Part shown: positions 17,696-27,321 of the stretch, one piece after another
Layout of the letters: every line of letters begins with the position of its first letter
Numbering within the stretch: position 1 is the first letter of the stretch
Assembly (NCBI GenBank): GCA_023379435.1
Contig: JAMCUH010000007.1
Span: forward strand, 29,130-64,005
Direction of reading: 5' to 3'
Origin: Thermoplasmatota archaeon
GTDB lineage: Archaea > Thermoplasmatota > Thermoplasmata > Thermoplasmatales > Thermoplasmataceae
DNA length: 34,876 nt
The notes under the pieces: generated by a model
What the model was told of the DNA's origin: nothing
The model's input: the letters and a program-made list of their open reading frames with translations, nothing else
Database searches by the model: none
Made by a program: the position numbers and the translations under genes

Positions 17696-19135
17696 ATGAT
17701 CAACAGCCCTTCCACACCTCTTCTCCATGTAACACATCTGAGGACATACCTGAAAAAATCAAGCATATTCAACGAGCTCAGGAAAGAGGTCAAAATAGTT
17801 GATGACGTTTCTTTCACCATGTATGGGGGAGAAACCATAGGAATAATGGGTGAGACAGGCTCGGGGAAATCAACACTTCTTGAAACAATCCTTGGTCTGC
17901 GCGAAGCCACATCCGGTTATGTATACTTCGATCTCCCGGATGGAATATTCAACAGGATCCTCTATCTGGAAAAAAAATTTGACGGAATGGATGGAATATC
18001 CCAAAAAAGTCTCAGTGAGAGCGATCTGGACGAATATAACGAGCTTAGGTCACTGAGAAGGGAGTATTCTGTCACTAAGAGATCGAGGAAGACCATGAGG
18101 AAGCTCAGGAACCATATGCAACCCGTATTCCAGAACTCATCGTCCTCACTTGATCCCCGGAAGATCGTCAGGGATATAATAGCTGAACCACTCTGGAATC
18201 TGACCGACCTCAACAGATTCGAGATTTTTCAGAGGGTAGAAGACGTGATACTGGAGGTTGGCCTCAGTAATGAACATCTCTACCGTTATCCCCACGAGCT
18301 CAATGAGGGGCAGCTCCAGCAGGTTTGTATTGCAAGGGCCATAGTTCTTCAGCCAAAGCTGCTTGTGTTGGATGAGCCAACATCGTCAATGGATATGTCT
18401 GTAAAGGCAAAGATCATAAACATATTGCGGGAACTTCAGCTCAAGATGAATCTTGCATATATAGTGGTAAGCAACCATCCCGATGTCATAGGCTCGATGT
18501 GCGATCGTGTTGCCATAATGTATCTGGGCAAGATCGTTGAACTCTCATCCCGTAACGAGATCTTTCGTAACATGTTACATCCATATTCCAAGGCACTTTT
18601 CTCTGCCATTCCAGAACCATGGGAAAATGCCCGATCTTCCATACCAATTTTAAAAGGAGAAATCCCCAGCATGTCAGACCCACCGGGAGGGTGCTCGTTC
18701 CATCCGAGATGCCCCTCTGCCATGAAGATTTGCGGCTGGGGCCCTTCCGAGCTTGTTCCTGTAGTGAGGGTTATGCTCGATCCCTACAGAAACCGGGAAG
18801 TCAAAGATATGAAGCAGCAGGTTGCCAGTGTAACTGCTGATAAAGAAACGAATTCCGTGGTGCTTTATTTTGGTAAGGATGTAACAGTGCTTCCAGACAC
18901 CGTTGAGGAAATTTCCAGTCTTGTAGAAAAGGAATCGCTGTTGGAGTCGGGCATAATCTTCAAAGCTGTTGAATCCGTTGAAAGGAGCGGGGATGGCAAC
19001 AGGGTCATCCTGAAGCTCCTGGAGCCAGTGGTTCCGGTTCTGGAAGAGATCATACAGAACCATCACGTCTCCTGCTTCCTGTATAGCGAGAAGGACCAGG
19101 AAAGGAAGGAGGATGAAGAGGCGGGCATAATCTGA
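17696..19135 (+). CDS. Oligopeptide ABC transporter ATPase (DppF-type) with insertion in C-terminal oligo_HPY region
   Basis: 479 aa; Walker A GETGSGKST, Walker B LLVLDEPTSSMDMS, DPPGGCSFHPRCP. Confidence 0.9.
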   Translation: MINSPSTPLLHVTHLRTYLKKSSIFNELRKEVKIVDDVSFTMYGGETIGIMGETGSGKSTLLETILGLREATSGYVYFDLPDGIFNRILYLEKKFDGMDGISQKSLSESDLDEYNELRSLRREYSVTKRSRKTMRKLRNHMQPVFQNSSSSLDPRKIVRDIIAEPLWNLTDLNRFEIFQRVEDVILEVGLSNEHLYRYPHELNEGQLQQVCIARAIVLQPKLLVLDEPTSSMDMSVKAKIINILRELQLKMNLAYIVVSNHPDVIGSMCDRVAIMYLGKIVELSSRNEIFRNMLHPYSKALFSAIPEPWENARSSIPILKGEIPSMSDPPGGCSFHPRCPSAMKICGWGPSELVPVVRVMLDPYRNREVKDMKQQVASVTADKETNSVVLYFGKDVTVLPDTVEEISSLVEKESLLESGIIFKAVESVERSGDGNRVILKLLEPVVPVLEEIIQNHHVSCFLYSEKDQERKEDEEAGII

Positions 19136-19228
19136 TCGCTATCACCATGATCATCTCGTTTTATAACAGACAAAAAACAAGCTTAAATATCCTTTTGTAG
19201 TATGGGGTCTCTGCTTTAAAGTGATATC

Positions 19229-19831
19229 ATGGAGGAATACGAATTTCTAATACCGGAGGAGGAGTACCAGAAATCCGGTGTGCACATAGGGACCCAGATT
19301 AAATCAAGGGATATGCTGAGGTATATATTCAAGATTAGAAACGATGGCCTTTATCTTCTTGACATAAAGAAGACAAATGCTGCGCTGGTGATCGCGGGAA
19401 AAGCACTCTCAAGATTCCATCCGGAGGATATCCTCGTGGTCGCACAGAGACAGTATGCATTCAGGCCTGTCAACAAATTCTCAGAGATCGTGGGCTGCAA
19501 GGCCATAGCAGGAAGATTCATTCCTGGCACACTTACAAACCCGCAGCTCTCCAACTACACAGAACCACGGGCCGTCCTTGTCACAGATCCTCTGGCAGAT
19601 ACACAGGTTGTAAGGGAAGCCGTGAGGGTAGGAATTCCAATTTTCGCACTCTGCGATGCCAATAACAAAACAGATTTCGTTGATCTTGTTATACCAACAA
19701 ACAACAAGGGAAGAAGATCTCTTGCAGTTATTTACTGGTTGCTTGCCAGGGAGATACTGAAGAATAGGGGGAGCATCTCTTCATACTCTGAATTCACGCC
19801 GACAGTGGAGGATTTTGAGGCTCAGATCTGA
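19229..19831 (+). CDS. rpsB: 30S ribosomal protein S2 (archaeal uS2)
   Basis: 200 aa; [93 protein letters not shown]. Confidence 0.97.
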   Translation: MEEYEFLIPEEEYQKSGVHIGTQIKSRDMLRYIFKIRNDGLYLLDIKKTNAALVIAGKALSRFHPEDILVVAQRQYAFRPVNKFSEIVGCKAIAGRFIPGTLTNPQLSNYTEPRAVLVTDPLADTQVVREAVRVGIPIFALCDANNKTDFVDLVIPTNNKGRRSLAVIYWLLAREILKNRGSISSYSEFTPTVEDFEAQI

Positions 19832-20739
19832 TCATCAATAATTTCGGCAAAATCCTTTATCCACCTTATCTTGATATAGTGTATTTTCCCATATTTCATG
19901 AGGCAGAAAACGCAGGTCTTCCTGACACCATTTGAGACCCTTACCAGCCTGCTGATCTCGGACCAGCTCTCATTTTCATGGAGCGAGGATATCAGATATT
20001 CGGCATGCGTGCTTTCTGGTCCTGTATAGCCCCTGAAATCAGCCCCGTACTTGAAACCTGACTTTGGGAGTATTCCCCTCCCCTTAAGATCACCGTAGAG
20101 ATGTATTCTCTGCATTGATCTCTCGCTTTCTCCAGCCATTCCGTTCTCCTCGTCCGGCAGAAATCTGATTGCGCCTTTTGAGTATCCCTGGTCCTGGAGC
20201 GAGCCCCCATGTCCATACTGCATTCTTTCTGAACTATCCATATATTTGCCAAAGATAAACTTCCCTTCTGGATTAAAACTTGAAACCTCAAAAAGCGTCA
20301 TGTCGCCGTCCATGTCTATGACGGCATGTAGGGAGTTACCTGGTTCAATAATAAAATCTGTGTGAAGTTCACCCATATCTCCTGTGATGTATATGGTAAC
20401 AGGTTTCGATCTCGCGTTTCTCCTTACAATCATTGTCGTTCCCTGAACTGACGCGATCATGCCATGGGATTTTGCGTAAAAATAGGCGGCAAAAGTCTGG
20501 AAGAAGTATGGTATACCGGAGAGAATGGTTGATATAAGTTTGAATTCGCCCTCATCCAGGAGAATCTTTTCCTTTGACGCTAGGAATGCCAGTTCATGTG
20601 CCGATACGTGGAGATCGCCACCAAGCATTTTTCCTACATGATAACGGTTCATAAGGTATGATATGCTCTTCCTTGCGGGTCTGAATCTCATGGAGTCAAA
20701 AACAATATCTCCGGTCATTCTATTTTCTCTGCCTGGCAT
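19822..20739 (-). CDS. endA: tRNA-splicing endonuclease EndA (size fits tandem alpha2-type)
   Basis: 305 aa; C-terminal catalytic layout [10 protein letters not shown]...STHAEYL...[26 protein letters not shown] (Tyr/His/Lys triad). Confidence 0.88.
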   Translation of the reverse strand: MPGRENRMTGDIVFDSMRFRPARKSISYLMNRYHVGKMLGGDLHVSAHELAFLASKEKILLDEGEFKLISTILSGIPYFFQTFAAYFYAKSHGMIASVQGTTMIVRRNARSKPVTIYITGDMGELHTDFIIEPGNSLHAVIDMDGDMTLFEVSSFNPEGKFIFGKYMDSSERMQYGHGGSLQDQGYSKGAIRFLPDEENGMAGESERSMQRIHLYGDLKGRGILPKSGFKYGADFRGYTGPESTHAEYLISSLHENESWSEISRLVRVSNGVRKTCVFCLMKYGKIHYIKIRWIKDFAEIIDDQI

Positions 20740-21244
20740 GAAGACTGTTGCTCATGATTTGAAGAAGATCCTGAACCCCCTCTGAAGTTTTTGCACTCAC
20801 CTTGATGAATTCCATGCTATACTTTTTGCAGAGGGGTTGAATCTCTTCATCCCACAACTGTGCCTCATATTTTCTGTCAAGCTTTGTACCCACAAGTATT
20901 CTCGCGCTCTTTTTGTTGAAAGTATCGAGATACTTCATTATCTCCTCAGTGCCTGGGAGCATGGAGGAGTCCGTCAGATCTATTGTTACAATAACAGCAG
21001 CAGAACCCGAAAGCAGTTTTTCTGCTTCAGGCTTCCAGTCGAGCTCCTGGATGAGAAGATCAGCCTTGGACTTCTGGCCGTTGTACTTCAATTCCAGGCT
21101 CTTCTTGATAATGCTGCTGAACTGCGGAGCAGCATCAGCATTTCCGTAAACTATCCTGGAAATAAGCGCAGTTTTACCTGATTTTTCGAGTCCTATCACA
21201 CTTACCTTCCAGGTACTTTTAGTAGTTTCCACCGGGAAGCTCAT
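20720..21244 (-). CDS. Ras/Rab-like small GTPase superfamily protein, non-canonical G3
   Basis: 174 aa; G1 GLEKSGKT, G4 GTKLD, G5 VSAKTSEGVQDLL; expected DxxG replaced by QELDWKPE. Confidence 0.8.
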   Translation of the reverse strand: MSFPVETTKSTWKVSVIGLEKSGKTALISRIVYGNADAAPQFSSIIKKSLELKYNGQKSKADLLIQELDWKPEAEKLLSGSAAVIVTIDLTDSSMLPGTEEIMKYLDTFNKKSARILVGTKLDRKYEAQLWDEEIQPLCKKYSMEFIKVSAKTSEGVQDLLQIMSNSLHARQRK

Positions 21245-21418
21245 CGGATGATTTATAAAATAATTTTTGTGTGTTAACCTTTAAAATTCAGGATCAGATA
21301 AAAAATACTAAGCTCATGAAATGAAAGGGTAAATTTCCCTTATTTCCTGTCCTTTATAATAGAAGCATGATTCATATGTTTTTATGATGCCTCTGCTTTC
21401 TATGAATGGCCCGGTTTC

Positions 21419-21442
21419 GCCTGCACAGTATGGTGTGCAGGT
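21419..21442. other. Strong inverted repeat / potential RNA hairpin in intergenic region
   Basis: CCTGCACA (21420-21427) - gtatgg - TGTGCAGG (21434-21441), perfect 8-bp stem plus possible G-U closing pair. Confidence 0.6.
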
Positions 21443-21564
21443 AAAAGGATATGGAATTCATCATTCTAATATAGGCCATAAACGATATGGTTTCCAAAAA
21501 TGCAAGAGGACGCTCAAAAATTTCATGGTAGGTTTCATTCTTTATGCTGGTCGGTGAATAAAAA

Positions 21565-22581
21565 TTGAATGAAAATGCAACAAAGTGTCCACTGTGCGGT
21601 TCAGATAAAACTACAATGATAGCTGAACGTTTCCAGTCAGCAGTGGAAGACTTCTACTACAGTATTTATAGGTGCGGTTTCTGCGAAACACAATTTGCGG
21701 CTGGAAATGAGACATCTAAGGAAATATATGAAGCACTCTACAGTTCCAAAACCTACGGTGAATATAGCAGGTACGCATCGGAAATCAAATCTTCTCCTGA
21801 TCCGCTGAAATATTTATCAGAACAGGAAATAACCTATGTCAGAATATACAATTACATAAACAGAAACATGCAGAGGCTCCTCTCTTCCAAAATTCTTGAA
21901 GTTGGATCGGGTTTGGGTTACCTTACATACGCTCTGAACGTTGCAGGTTTAAACGCAACAGGAATAGACATATCTGAGGAAGCTGTAAAAAAGGCAAAAC
22001 AGGAATTCGGAGAGCATTATATTTACAGTAACATTGAAAATTTGTCTACAAACCAAACCTTCGATGTTATAATAGCGGCAGAATTGATAGAACATGTCAT
22101 GGAACCGCTGAAATTCATCGAGGCTGCATTGAAAATTCTTAGCGATGATGGGGAGTTGCTGATTACGACGCCAAACTATTCTATCAAGAGCCAGATTTGG
22201 CGGACTGAGCTGCCACCAGTACATATGTTCTGGTTCAGCAGAAGGAGTTTTGAGGTTCTGGCAAAAATCATGAATGTGAATTGCAGTTTCATAATGCCTG
22301 AAAAGGGATCGAAAATTGAAAACTATCTCGTCACCATTATGTCAGTACTATTCTGGAATGGGCGGAAATCGAAGCCCTACCTTTCTGCTGATTTGAAAAT
22401 TAAGGCTATTCTGAAGAAAAGCCCTAAATCCGCCACATTAAAAAATCTGGTCAGAATGTTAAATTTCCGTCCTGTAAGGGATATTGTGAACAGGTTCTTT
22501 TATCCATTTGCTGTTAACATAGACAGCCCGCTTTGTGTGGTTCTTAAAAAGTCCAAGAAATCCCAATGTAATAAAATCTAA
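21565..22581 (+). CDS. SAM-dependent methyltransferase with N-terminal zinc-ribbon-like CxxC pairs
   Basis: 338 aa; CPLCGSDK...YRCGFCETQF; ILEVGSGLGYLTYALNVAGLNATGIDISEEAVKKAK; FDVIIAAELIEHVMEPLKFI. TTG start. Confidence 0.85.
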   Translation: MNENATKCPLCGSDKTTMIAERFQSAVEDFYYSIYRCGFCETQFAAGNETSKEIYEALYSSKTYGEYSRYASEIKSSPDPLKYLSEQEITYVRIYNYINRNMQRLLSSKILEVGSGLGYLTYALNVAGLNATGIDISEEAVKKAKQEFGEHYIYSNIENLSTNQTFDVIIAAELIEHVMEPLKFIEAALKILSDDGELLITTPNYSIKSQIWRTELPPVHMFWFSRRSFEVLAKIMNVNCSFIMPEKGSKIENYLVTIMSVLFWNGRKSKPYLSADLKIKAILKKSPKSATLKNLVRMLNFRPVRDIVNRFFYPFAVNIDSPLCVVLKKSKKSQCNKI

Positions 22582-22654
22582 GTCTGAAAGAGATCCAATT
22601 GAAAAATATTCAAATAAAATTTATAGTCCAAGGGGATATCTAAACGGTGATGTT

Positions 22655-23872
22655 ATGCGTTTTGATTTTTCGAACTCACTATCAAACATGAGACCATCTG
22701 AGATAAGAGAACTATTAAGATATGCCACAGCCACTGATCTGATATCATTCGGCGGCGGTATGCCTAATCCTGAATCTTTTCCAGTTGGTGATCTCAAAGA
22801 AATAATCGATGACCTAATTTTGACCTCCTCCAAGGACATATTTCAGTACGGAAACACGGGGGGTCTGGACTCCCTGAGAGATGAGATATCTCTCATGCTG
22901 AAGGAAATGGATAATATTTCTGCATCGCACAGTGAGATCAATGTCACTTCCGGATCGCAGCAAGCCCTTTATGAGATTGCTAAAATACTTGCAAGTCCCG
23001 GTGATGCGGTCATAACAGAGCTTCCGACCTATGTGGGTGCCATAAGTGCGTTCTCTGCAAATAAACTTGACATGCATGGCATTCCCATGGATGAAGAGGG
23101 AATCATGACGGACAAGGTTCAATCGGAGATCGAGTTACTCTCCGGAGATAACAGGAAGCCGAAATTCATTTACGTTATACCCGACTTTCAGAATCCAACT
23201 GGTATAACTCTCTCACAAGAGAGAAGGAAGCATTTGCTTGATATCTCCGAAGATTATTCCATACCGATAGTTGAAGATGATCCATACAGCAACCTGAGGT
23301 ATTACGGTGAGCCGATTCCAAGAATAAAGAGCCTTGACCGTGGAGGTAATGTGATATACACATCCACATTCTCAAAGGTCATGTGTCCGGGTCTTCGCAT
23401 CGGATACGTTGTAGGACAGGAGGATTTCATAAGCAGGGTCAATTTGTTGAAGCAGGCGCTTGATCTTTCCACGAACACTCTCTCTGAGTACATTGCGAGA
23501 GAATACATCAAAAGAGGCATCATGAAAAAGCAGATTCCCAAGACAGTAGCACTTTATCGCAGGAAGAGGGACCTGATGCTTGAAACCATGAAGAAGGAAT
23601 TCCCTGAGGGCACAGACTGGACCAAACCTGATGGAGGGATGTTCATATGGGCCTCTGTGGATAGTCACATAGATACAACGGAAATGCGTACGAGGGCCAT
23701 GAAGAACGGTGTCCTCTATGTCAGCGGTGCGTCATTTTATCCACATGCTGAAAAGAAGAATGAGATGAGGATAAATTTCTCATATTCCAGTGATGAGGAT
23801 ATAGTTAATGGCATCAGGAGGCTCTCAAAGACCATAGGAGAAGAGCTAAGCAGTATAAGCAAAACCGCATGA
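22655..23872 (+). CDS. PLP-dependent aminotransferase, class I/II (2-aminoadipate/aromatic/MocR-type fold)
   Basis: FGGGMPNPESFP, VTSGSQQALYEIAKIL, IPDFQNPTGITLS, EDDPYSNLRYYGEP, YTSTFSKVMCPGLRIGYV. ATG at 22655 preferred to ORF-track start 22535 because the latter overlaps the upstream gene and tttatag lies about 30 nt upstream of 22655. Confidence 0.9.
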   Translation: MRFDFSNSLSNMRPSEIRELLRYATATDLISFGGGMPNPESFPVGDLKEIIDDLILTSSKDIFQYGNTGGLDSLRDEISLMLKEMDNISASHSEINVTSGSQQALYEIAKILASPGDAVITELPTYVGAISAFSANKLDMHGIPMDEEGIMTDKVQSEIELLSGDNRKPKFIYVIPDFQNPTGITLSQERRKHLLDISEDYSIPIVEDDPYSNLRYYGEPIPRIKSLDRGGNVIYTSTFSKVMCPGLRIGYVVGQEDFISRVNLLKQALDLSTNTLSEYIAREYIKRGIMKKQIPKTVALYRRKRDLMLETMKKEFPEGTDWTKPDGGMFIWASVDSHIDTTEMRTRAMKNGVLYVSGASFYPHAEKKNEMRINFSYSSDEDIVNGIRRLSKTIGEELSSISKTA

Positions 23873-23881
23873 AATAGAATT

Positions 23882-24880
23882 ATGACCGAGTGCAAGGTAG
23901 CCCTTGGTGGAACATTCTCAGTGTTACACAGAGGGCACAAATCTCTTATTGACAAAGCATGCAGTATTGGTGACTCCCTGGTGATCGGTCTCACGACGGA
24001 CAGATTCGTGAAATCTAGAAAGACTTATGGAGTTCCTGATTATGATACTAGAAAGAGGAATCTTGAAAACTATCTTAAGGAACTGAACTGCAGCTACGAG
24101 ATATCGCCCCTGGACAGCAGCTTGGGTTCATCTGTGAGCAGGGAGGATATCTGTGCAATTGTTGTTTCCCAGGAAACACTTTCAAATGCCCGCCTTATAA
24201 ATGATCAGAGGATTAGAAACGGATTGAAAGAATTGTCAGTAATAGCCGTGCCAACCGTCCTTTCTGATGACCTTTTTCCATTGAGCTCATTCAGGACAAT
24301 TAATGGTTATATTGACGCAAACGGAAAATCCATATCACCAGTGGGAATAGTCATATCCACAAGGAATAAGCTCAAGGTCAAGGCGGCAGAAAGAGCCCTT
24401 AGGGAAATTTTTCCAAAATTCACAGTTAGAATGAACACGTCATATGAAACAGCAGATCAGCCATTTGGTGACGATACTGCCGGTATGGCTATTATCAGGG
24501 CCAAGTCTGCTAAGGAATTTCAGTACAGTATTGCTGTTGAATCCGGTATCTTTCATGACAGGAACACACTCACCTACTATGACGTTCATGTTTGTGCAGT
24601 GCTCGATTGTTATGGAAATATAACACTTGGTTACAGTTCAGGCTTCCAGATTCCTCCTGACCTTGTGGATAAGGTGAAGACAGGGATGGATGAATCCAAT
24701 GCATTTTTCAACCTGTATGGAAAGAAAGACATAGGGTCGGCAGGAGGTGTTGTGCACCACTTTTCCAATGGAAGGCTGGACCGTGAATCCCTCATCATGG
24801 AATGCATAAGGAATGCATTCATCCCGCGCTACAGACCCTATGAGTATGGACTTCATTTCAACGAGCTGATGCAGGAATGA
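23882..24880 (+). CDS. Fusion: archaeal-type phosphopantetheine adenylyltransferase (N) + DUF84/YjjX-type NTP phosphatase (C)
   Basis: N: LGGTFSVLHRGHKSLIDKA nucleotidyltransferase motif; C: VGIVISTRNKLKVKAAERALREIFP...GMAIIRAKSAKEFQYSIAVESGIF...IGSAGGVVHHFSNGRLDR. Confidence 0.88.
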   Translation: MTECKVALGGTFSVLHRGHKSLIDKACSIGDSLVIGLTTDRFVKSRKTYGVPDYDTRKRNLENYLKELNCSYEISPLDSSLGSSVSREDICAIVVSQETLSNARLINDQRIRNGLKELSVIAVPTVLSDDLFPLSSFRTINGYIDANGKSISPVGIVISTRNKLKVKAAERALREIFPKFTVRMNTSYETADQPFGDDTAGMAIIRAKSAKEFQYSIAVESGIFHDRNTLTYYDVHVCAVLDCYGNITLGYSSGFQIPPDLVDKVKTGMDESNAFFNLYGKKDIGSAGGVVHHFSNGRLDRESLIMECIRNAFIPRYRPYEYGLHFNELMQE

Positions 24881-24958
24881 ATGCCTGCAAAATATTGGAA
24901 TTTGCCTTTTCCACTTCATAATCCTTAAGTATTCTTCATTCATGTTTGATGGATTGAA

Positions 24959-25255
24959 ATGGTCACGAAGGAAGAGATCCTGAATGAACTCAAGGCTGTA
25001 TCCGATCCTGAAATTGGAATGGACATTGTCAATCTTGGGCTCGTTTACGATATACAGATAAATGGGGACCGTGTGTACATAAAAATGACCATGACCGCCC
25101 CCACCTGTCCTGTTACACCATGGATACTTGCTGAAGCTCAGAAGGTTGTTGAAAATATTGACGGCGTAGAGGCCGCAGATATAGAGCTCGTCTGGGATCC
25201 TCCATGGAACCCGAGCATGATGACAGATGAAGCCAGGGAACAGCTTAATATGTGA
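24959..25255 (+). CDS. MIP18/DUF59 family Fe-S cluster assembly protein
   Basis: 98 aa; SDPEIGMDIVNLGLVYDI...MTMTAPTCPVTPWILAEAQKVV...VELVWDPPW-type motif. Confidence 0.93.
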   Translation: MVTKEEILNELKAVSDPEIGMDIVNLGLVYDIQINGDRVYIKMTMTAPTCPVTPWILAEAQKVVENIDGVEAADIELVWDPPWNPSMMTDEAREQLNM

Positions 25256-25432
25256 TCTGCTGAAATTTAACAGAATGTTTCCTCACTTTCTTCGTCACTC
25301 CACTGTATTATTTTCATGGTGATTTAAGGGAATTCTCTCTCAACGGATAAAAGAATCTCTGAAAATCCAGTTAAATGGTCCTGACATTGGGAATTCTTTC
25401 AGCAGTTCATTTAGTTTTAACCGTTTCAGGAA

Positions 25433-26896
25433 TTATCTCTCGCTTGAAACTGAGCTTGCAGGCTCGGCATCATATTCTCCTGCATTTACAAGGGTCTGCG
25501 GTCTGTTCTTGATATAATACCATGTGATCAGCATTCCTCCAGCTATTACCCACACCAGTGTGACTATCATTGAGGCAAAGTATGCATCATTCAGGGGCGT
25601 CGGATTTGAGAGCCAGGTCGCTATAATTCTCCTCATGGTGTAATAGACAACAATACCTCCTACAACGGAGGCAGCAGTGGGTGCCACACCATGTGTAAGG
25701 AATTTAAAATCACCTATTTTATTGGTAAAAAGGGTCAGAGATGTATTGGACAGTATGTGAACAAGAATGATGGATATTCCTGTTCCCGCTTCTAACACAA
25801 ATGCGGCATCTTCCGGTCCATAAATGATCCCCATGATCACATCAAGGACGAATGACCCCAGTGCCCAGGCCATCAGTGCGTTTACCGGAGTCCGGTATTT
25901 TGGGTCAATCTTGCTGAGTTTCTTTGGAAATACCACACCATCTCTGGCTGCGGAGTACCACCATCTGCTTACAGCTGTTGATTTTGAGACACCGTTTGTG
26001 AGATAACTGTTTATGGTGAATACTATGAGCAGGATCAGACCGATTGGCCCAAGATATTTCTCAAAAACAAGAAGACCTGCATCATTTGTAGATGCAAAGG
26101 AGGAGATCCTGTCGATTCCCCAGCCTACTGTCAGTGCATAGGTTGCCGGTATCAGTGCTATGGCAGTGAGGAACATTGCAAATATGATTGACTTCCCAAT
26201 GTTCTTCTTTGGCTCCTTGATTTCTTCCGATACTGTTGTTACCACGCCGGAACCTGTGAAATCCAGGATGGAGAACACTGCGCCGAACATTATGGATGAA
26301 AACGCAATGCCGCCTGGACCTGAAACATCAAAGGGTTCGAAGGAATTTCCCACCCCCACCTTTACAATTATAATGATTGCGCCAATGAGAAGAAATAGAA
26401 CCTCGGCCATTCCCGTAATGGCATTGTACCCCAACGACGGTTTGATACCGAAATATGTTATTAGTATAATGTAAACGGTGAAAGCTGCGGCAAACGCAAT
26501 CCATATGTATGGTATGCTCCTGATTAACGGTGACATGAGATAGATGAAACTTGACAGGCCGAGTATGCCGAAGGCGGCACCTGTTATATCATAATACATG
26601 AAGCTCAACGCAGTGACTGGCCCCATCCTTCCTTTGTTAGTTGCACCTGCGTTATAAGCATAATATGATCCGGCATTTGATTTGTACTTGCTAAACTGGT
26701 ACGGTGTTATCATCCACAGTGCGTATATGAGCCATCCAAATATCACTGAAAGAACAGTCTTCGATCCTGCAATGGAAAAACTTGCCACAAGTAATATTGC
26801 TATATCAGCAGCAGGAGCAACCTGGCCCAGGGACTGAAAAATACCCTGAAACAGACCAACCGAGTTTTTCCTAAGTCTGTATCCCTTAGGTATCAT
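25433..26896 (-). CDS. APC superfamily amino acid permease
   Basis: 487 aa, about 12 TM; GLFQGIFQSLGQVAPAADIAILLV, SNAGSYYAYNAGATNKGRMGPVTAL, EEIKEPKKNIGKSI. Confidence 0.88.
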   Translation of the reverse strand: MIPKGYRLRKNSVGLFQGIFQSLGQVAPAADIAILLVASFSIAGSKTVLSVIFGWLIYALWMITPYQFSKYKSNAGSYYAYNAGATNKGRMGPVTALSFMYYDITGAAFGILGLSSFIYLMSPLIRSIPYIWIAFAAAFTVYIILITYFGIKPSLGYNAITGMAEVLFLLIGAIIIIVKVGVGNSFEPFDVSGPGGIAFSSIMFGAVFSILDFTGSGVVTTVSEEIKEPKKNIGKSIIFAMFLTAIALIPATYALTVGWGIDRISSFASTNDAGLLVFEKYLGPIGLILLIVFTINSYLTNGVSKSTAVSRWWYSAARDGVVFPKKLSKIDPKYRTPVNALMAWALGSFVLDVIMGIIYGPEDAAFVLEAGTGISIILVHILSNTSLTLFTNKIGDFKFLTHGVAPTAASVVGGIVVYYTMRRIIATWLSNPTPLNDAYFASMIVTLVWVIAGGMLITWYYIKNRPQTLVNAGEYDAEPASSVSSER

Positions 26897-27321
26897 CTTA
26901 TTTCATTACCTCTTTTTATGTTGGGGGGTTCTGGAAGGAGAGAATACAATTTATCCGCTGCAGATCATCAACCTGCAGTTTCACAGGCACCTCTCAGTGT
27001 ACCTTATAAGCACCATACTATAAAATATTAATGCCGATTGCTGCATTACCGTGATAACAACACACATGCAGAATGTGAAATAATAAATGATATTGCATTT
27101 GTTAAGATCCCTGATATTGCTCTGCGTGTTAAATGGTGCATTAAAATAAAATACTGTTAGGCGTCAATAAGCTTACCGTTTTGAAGGTAGAAAAAACTAT
27201 AAATAAATTGCATGTGCGATCGTTCTCCGACTCTCCGGTGCTCTATTGATTCAACCATGTAATACATGAGGTCATAGCCCAAGAAAAGGCCTGGAGTTTT
27301 TAAATGAAACAGTAGTGATTT

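Noticed and set aside
26330-26345. tRNA T-loop-like gggttcgaa
   Set aside because: Lies inside the APC permease CDS and no cloverleaf can be built around it.
26950-26980. Repeated CTGCAG around atcatcaac (gctgcagatcatcaacctgcag)
   Set aside because: CTGCAG is self-palindromic, so the apparent repeat is weak; no further structure found.
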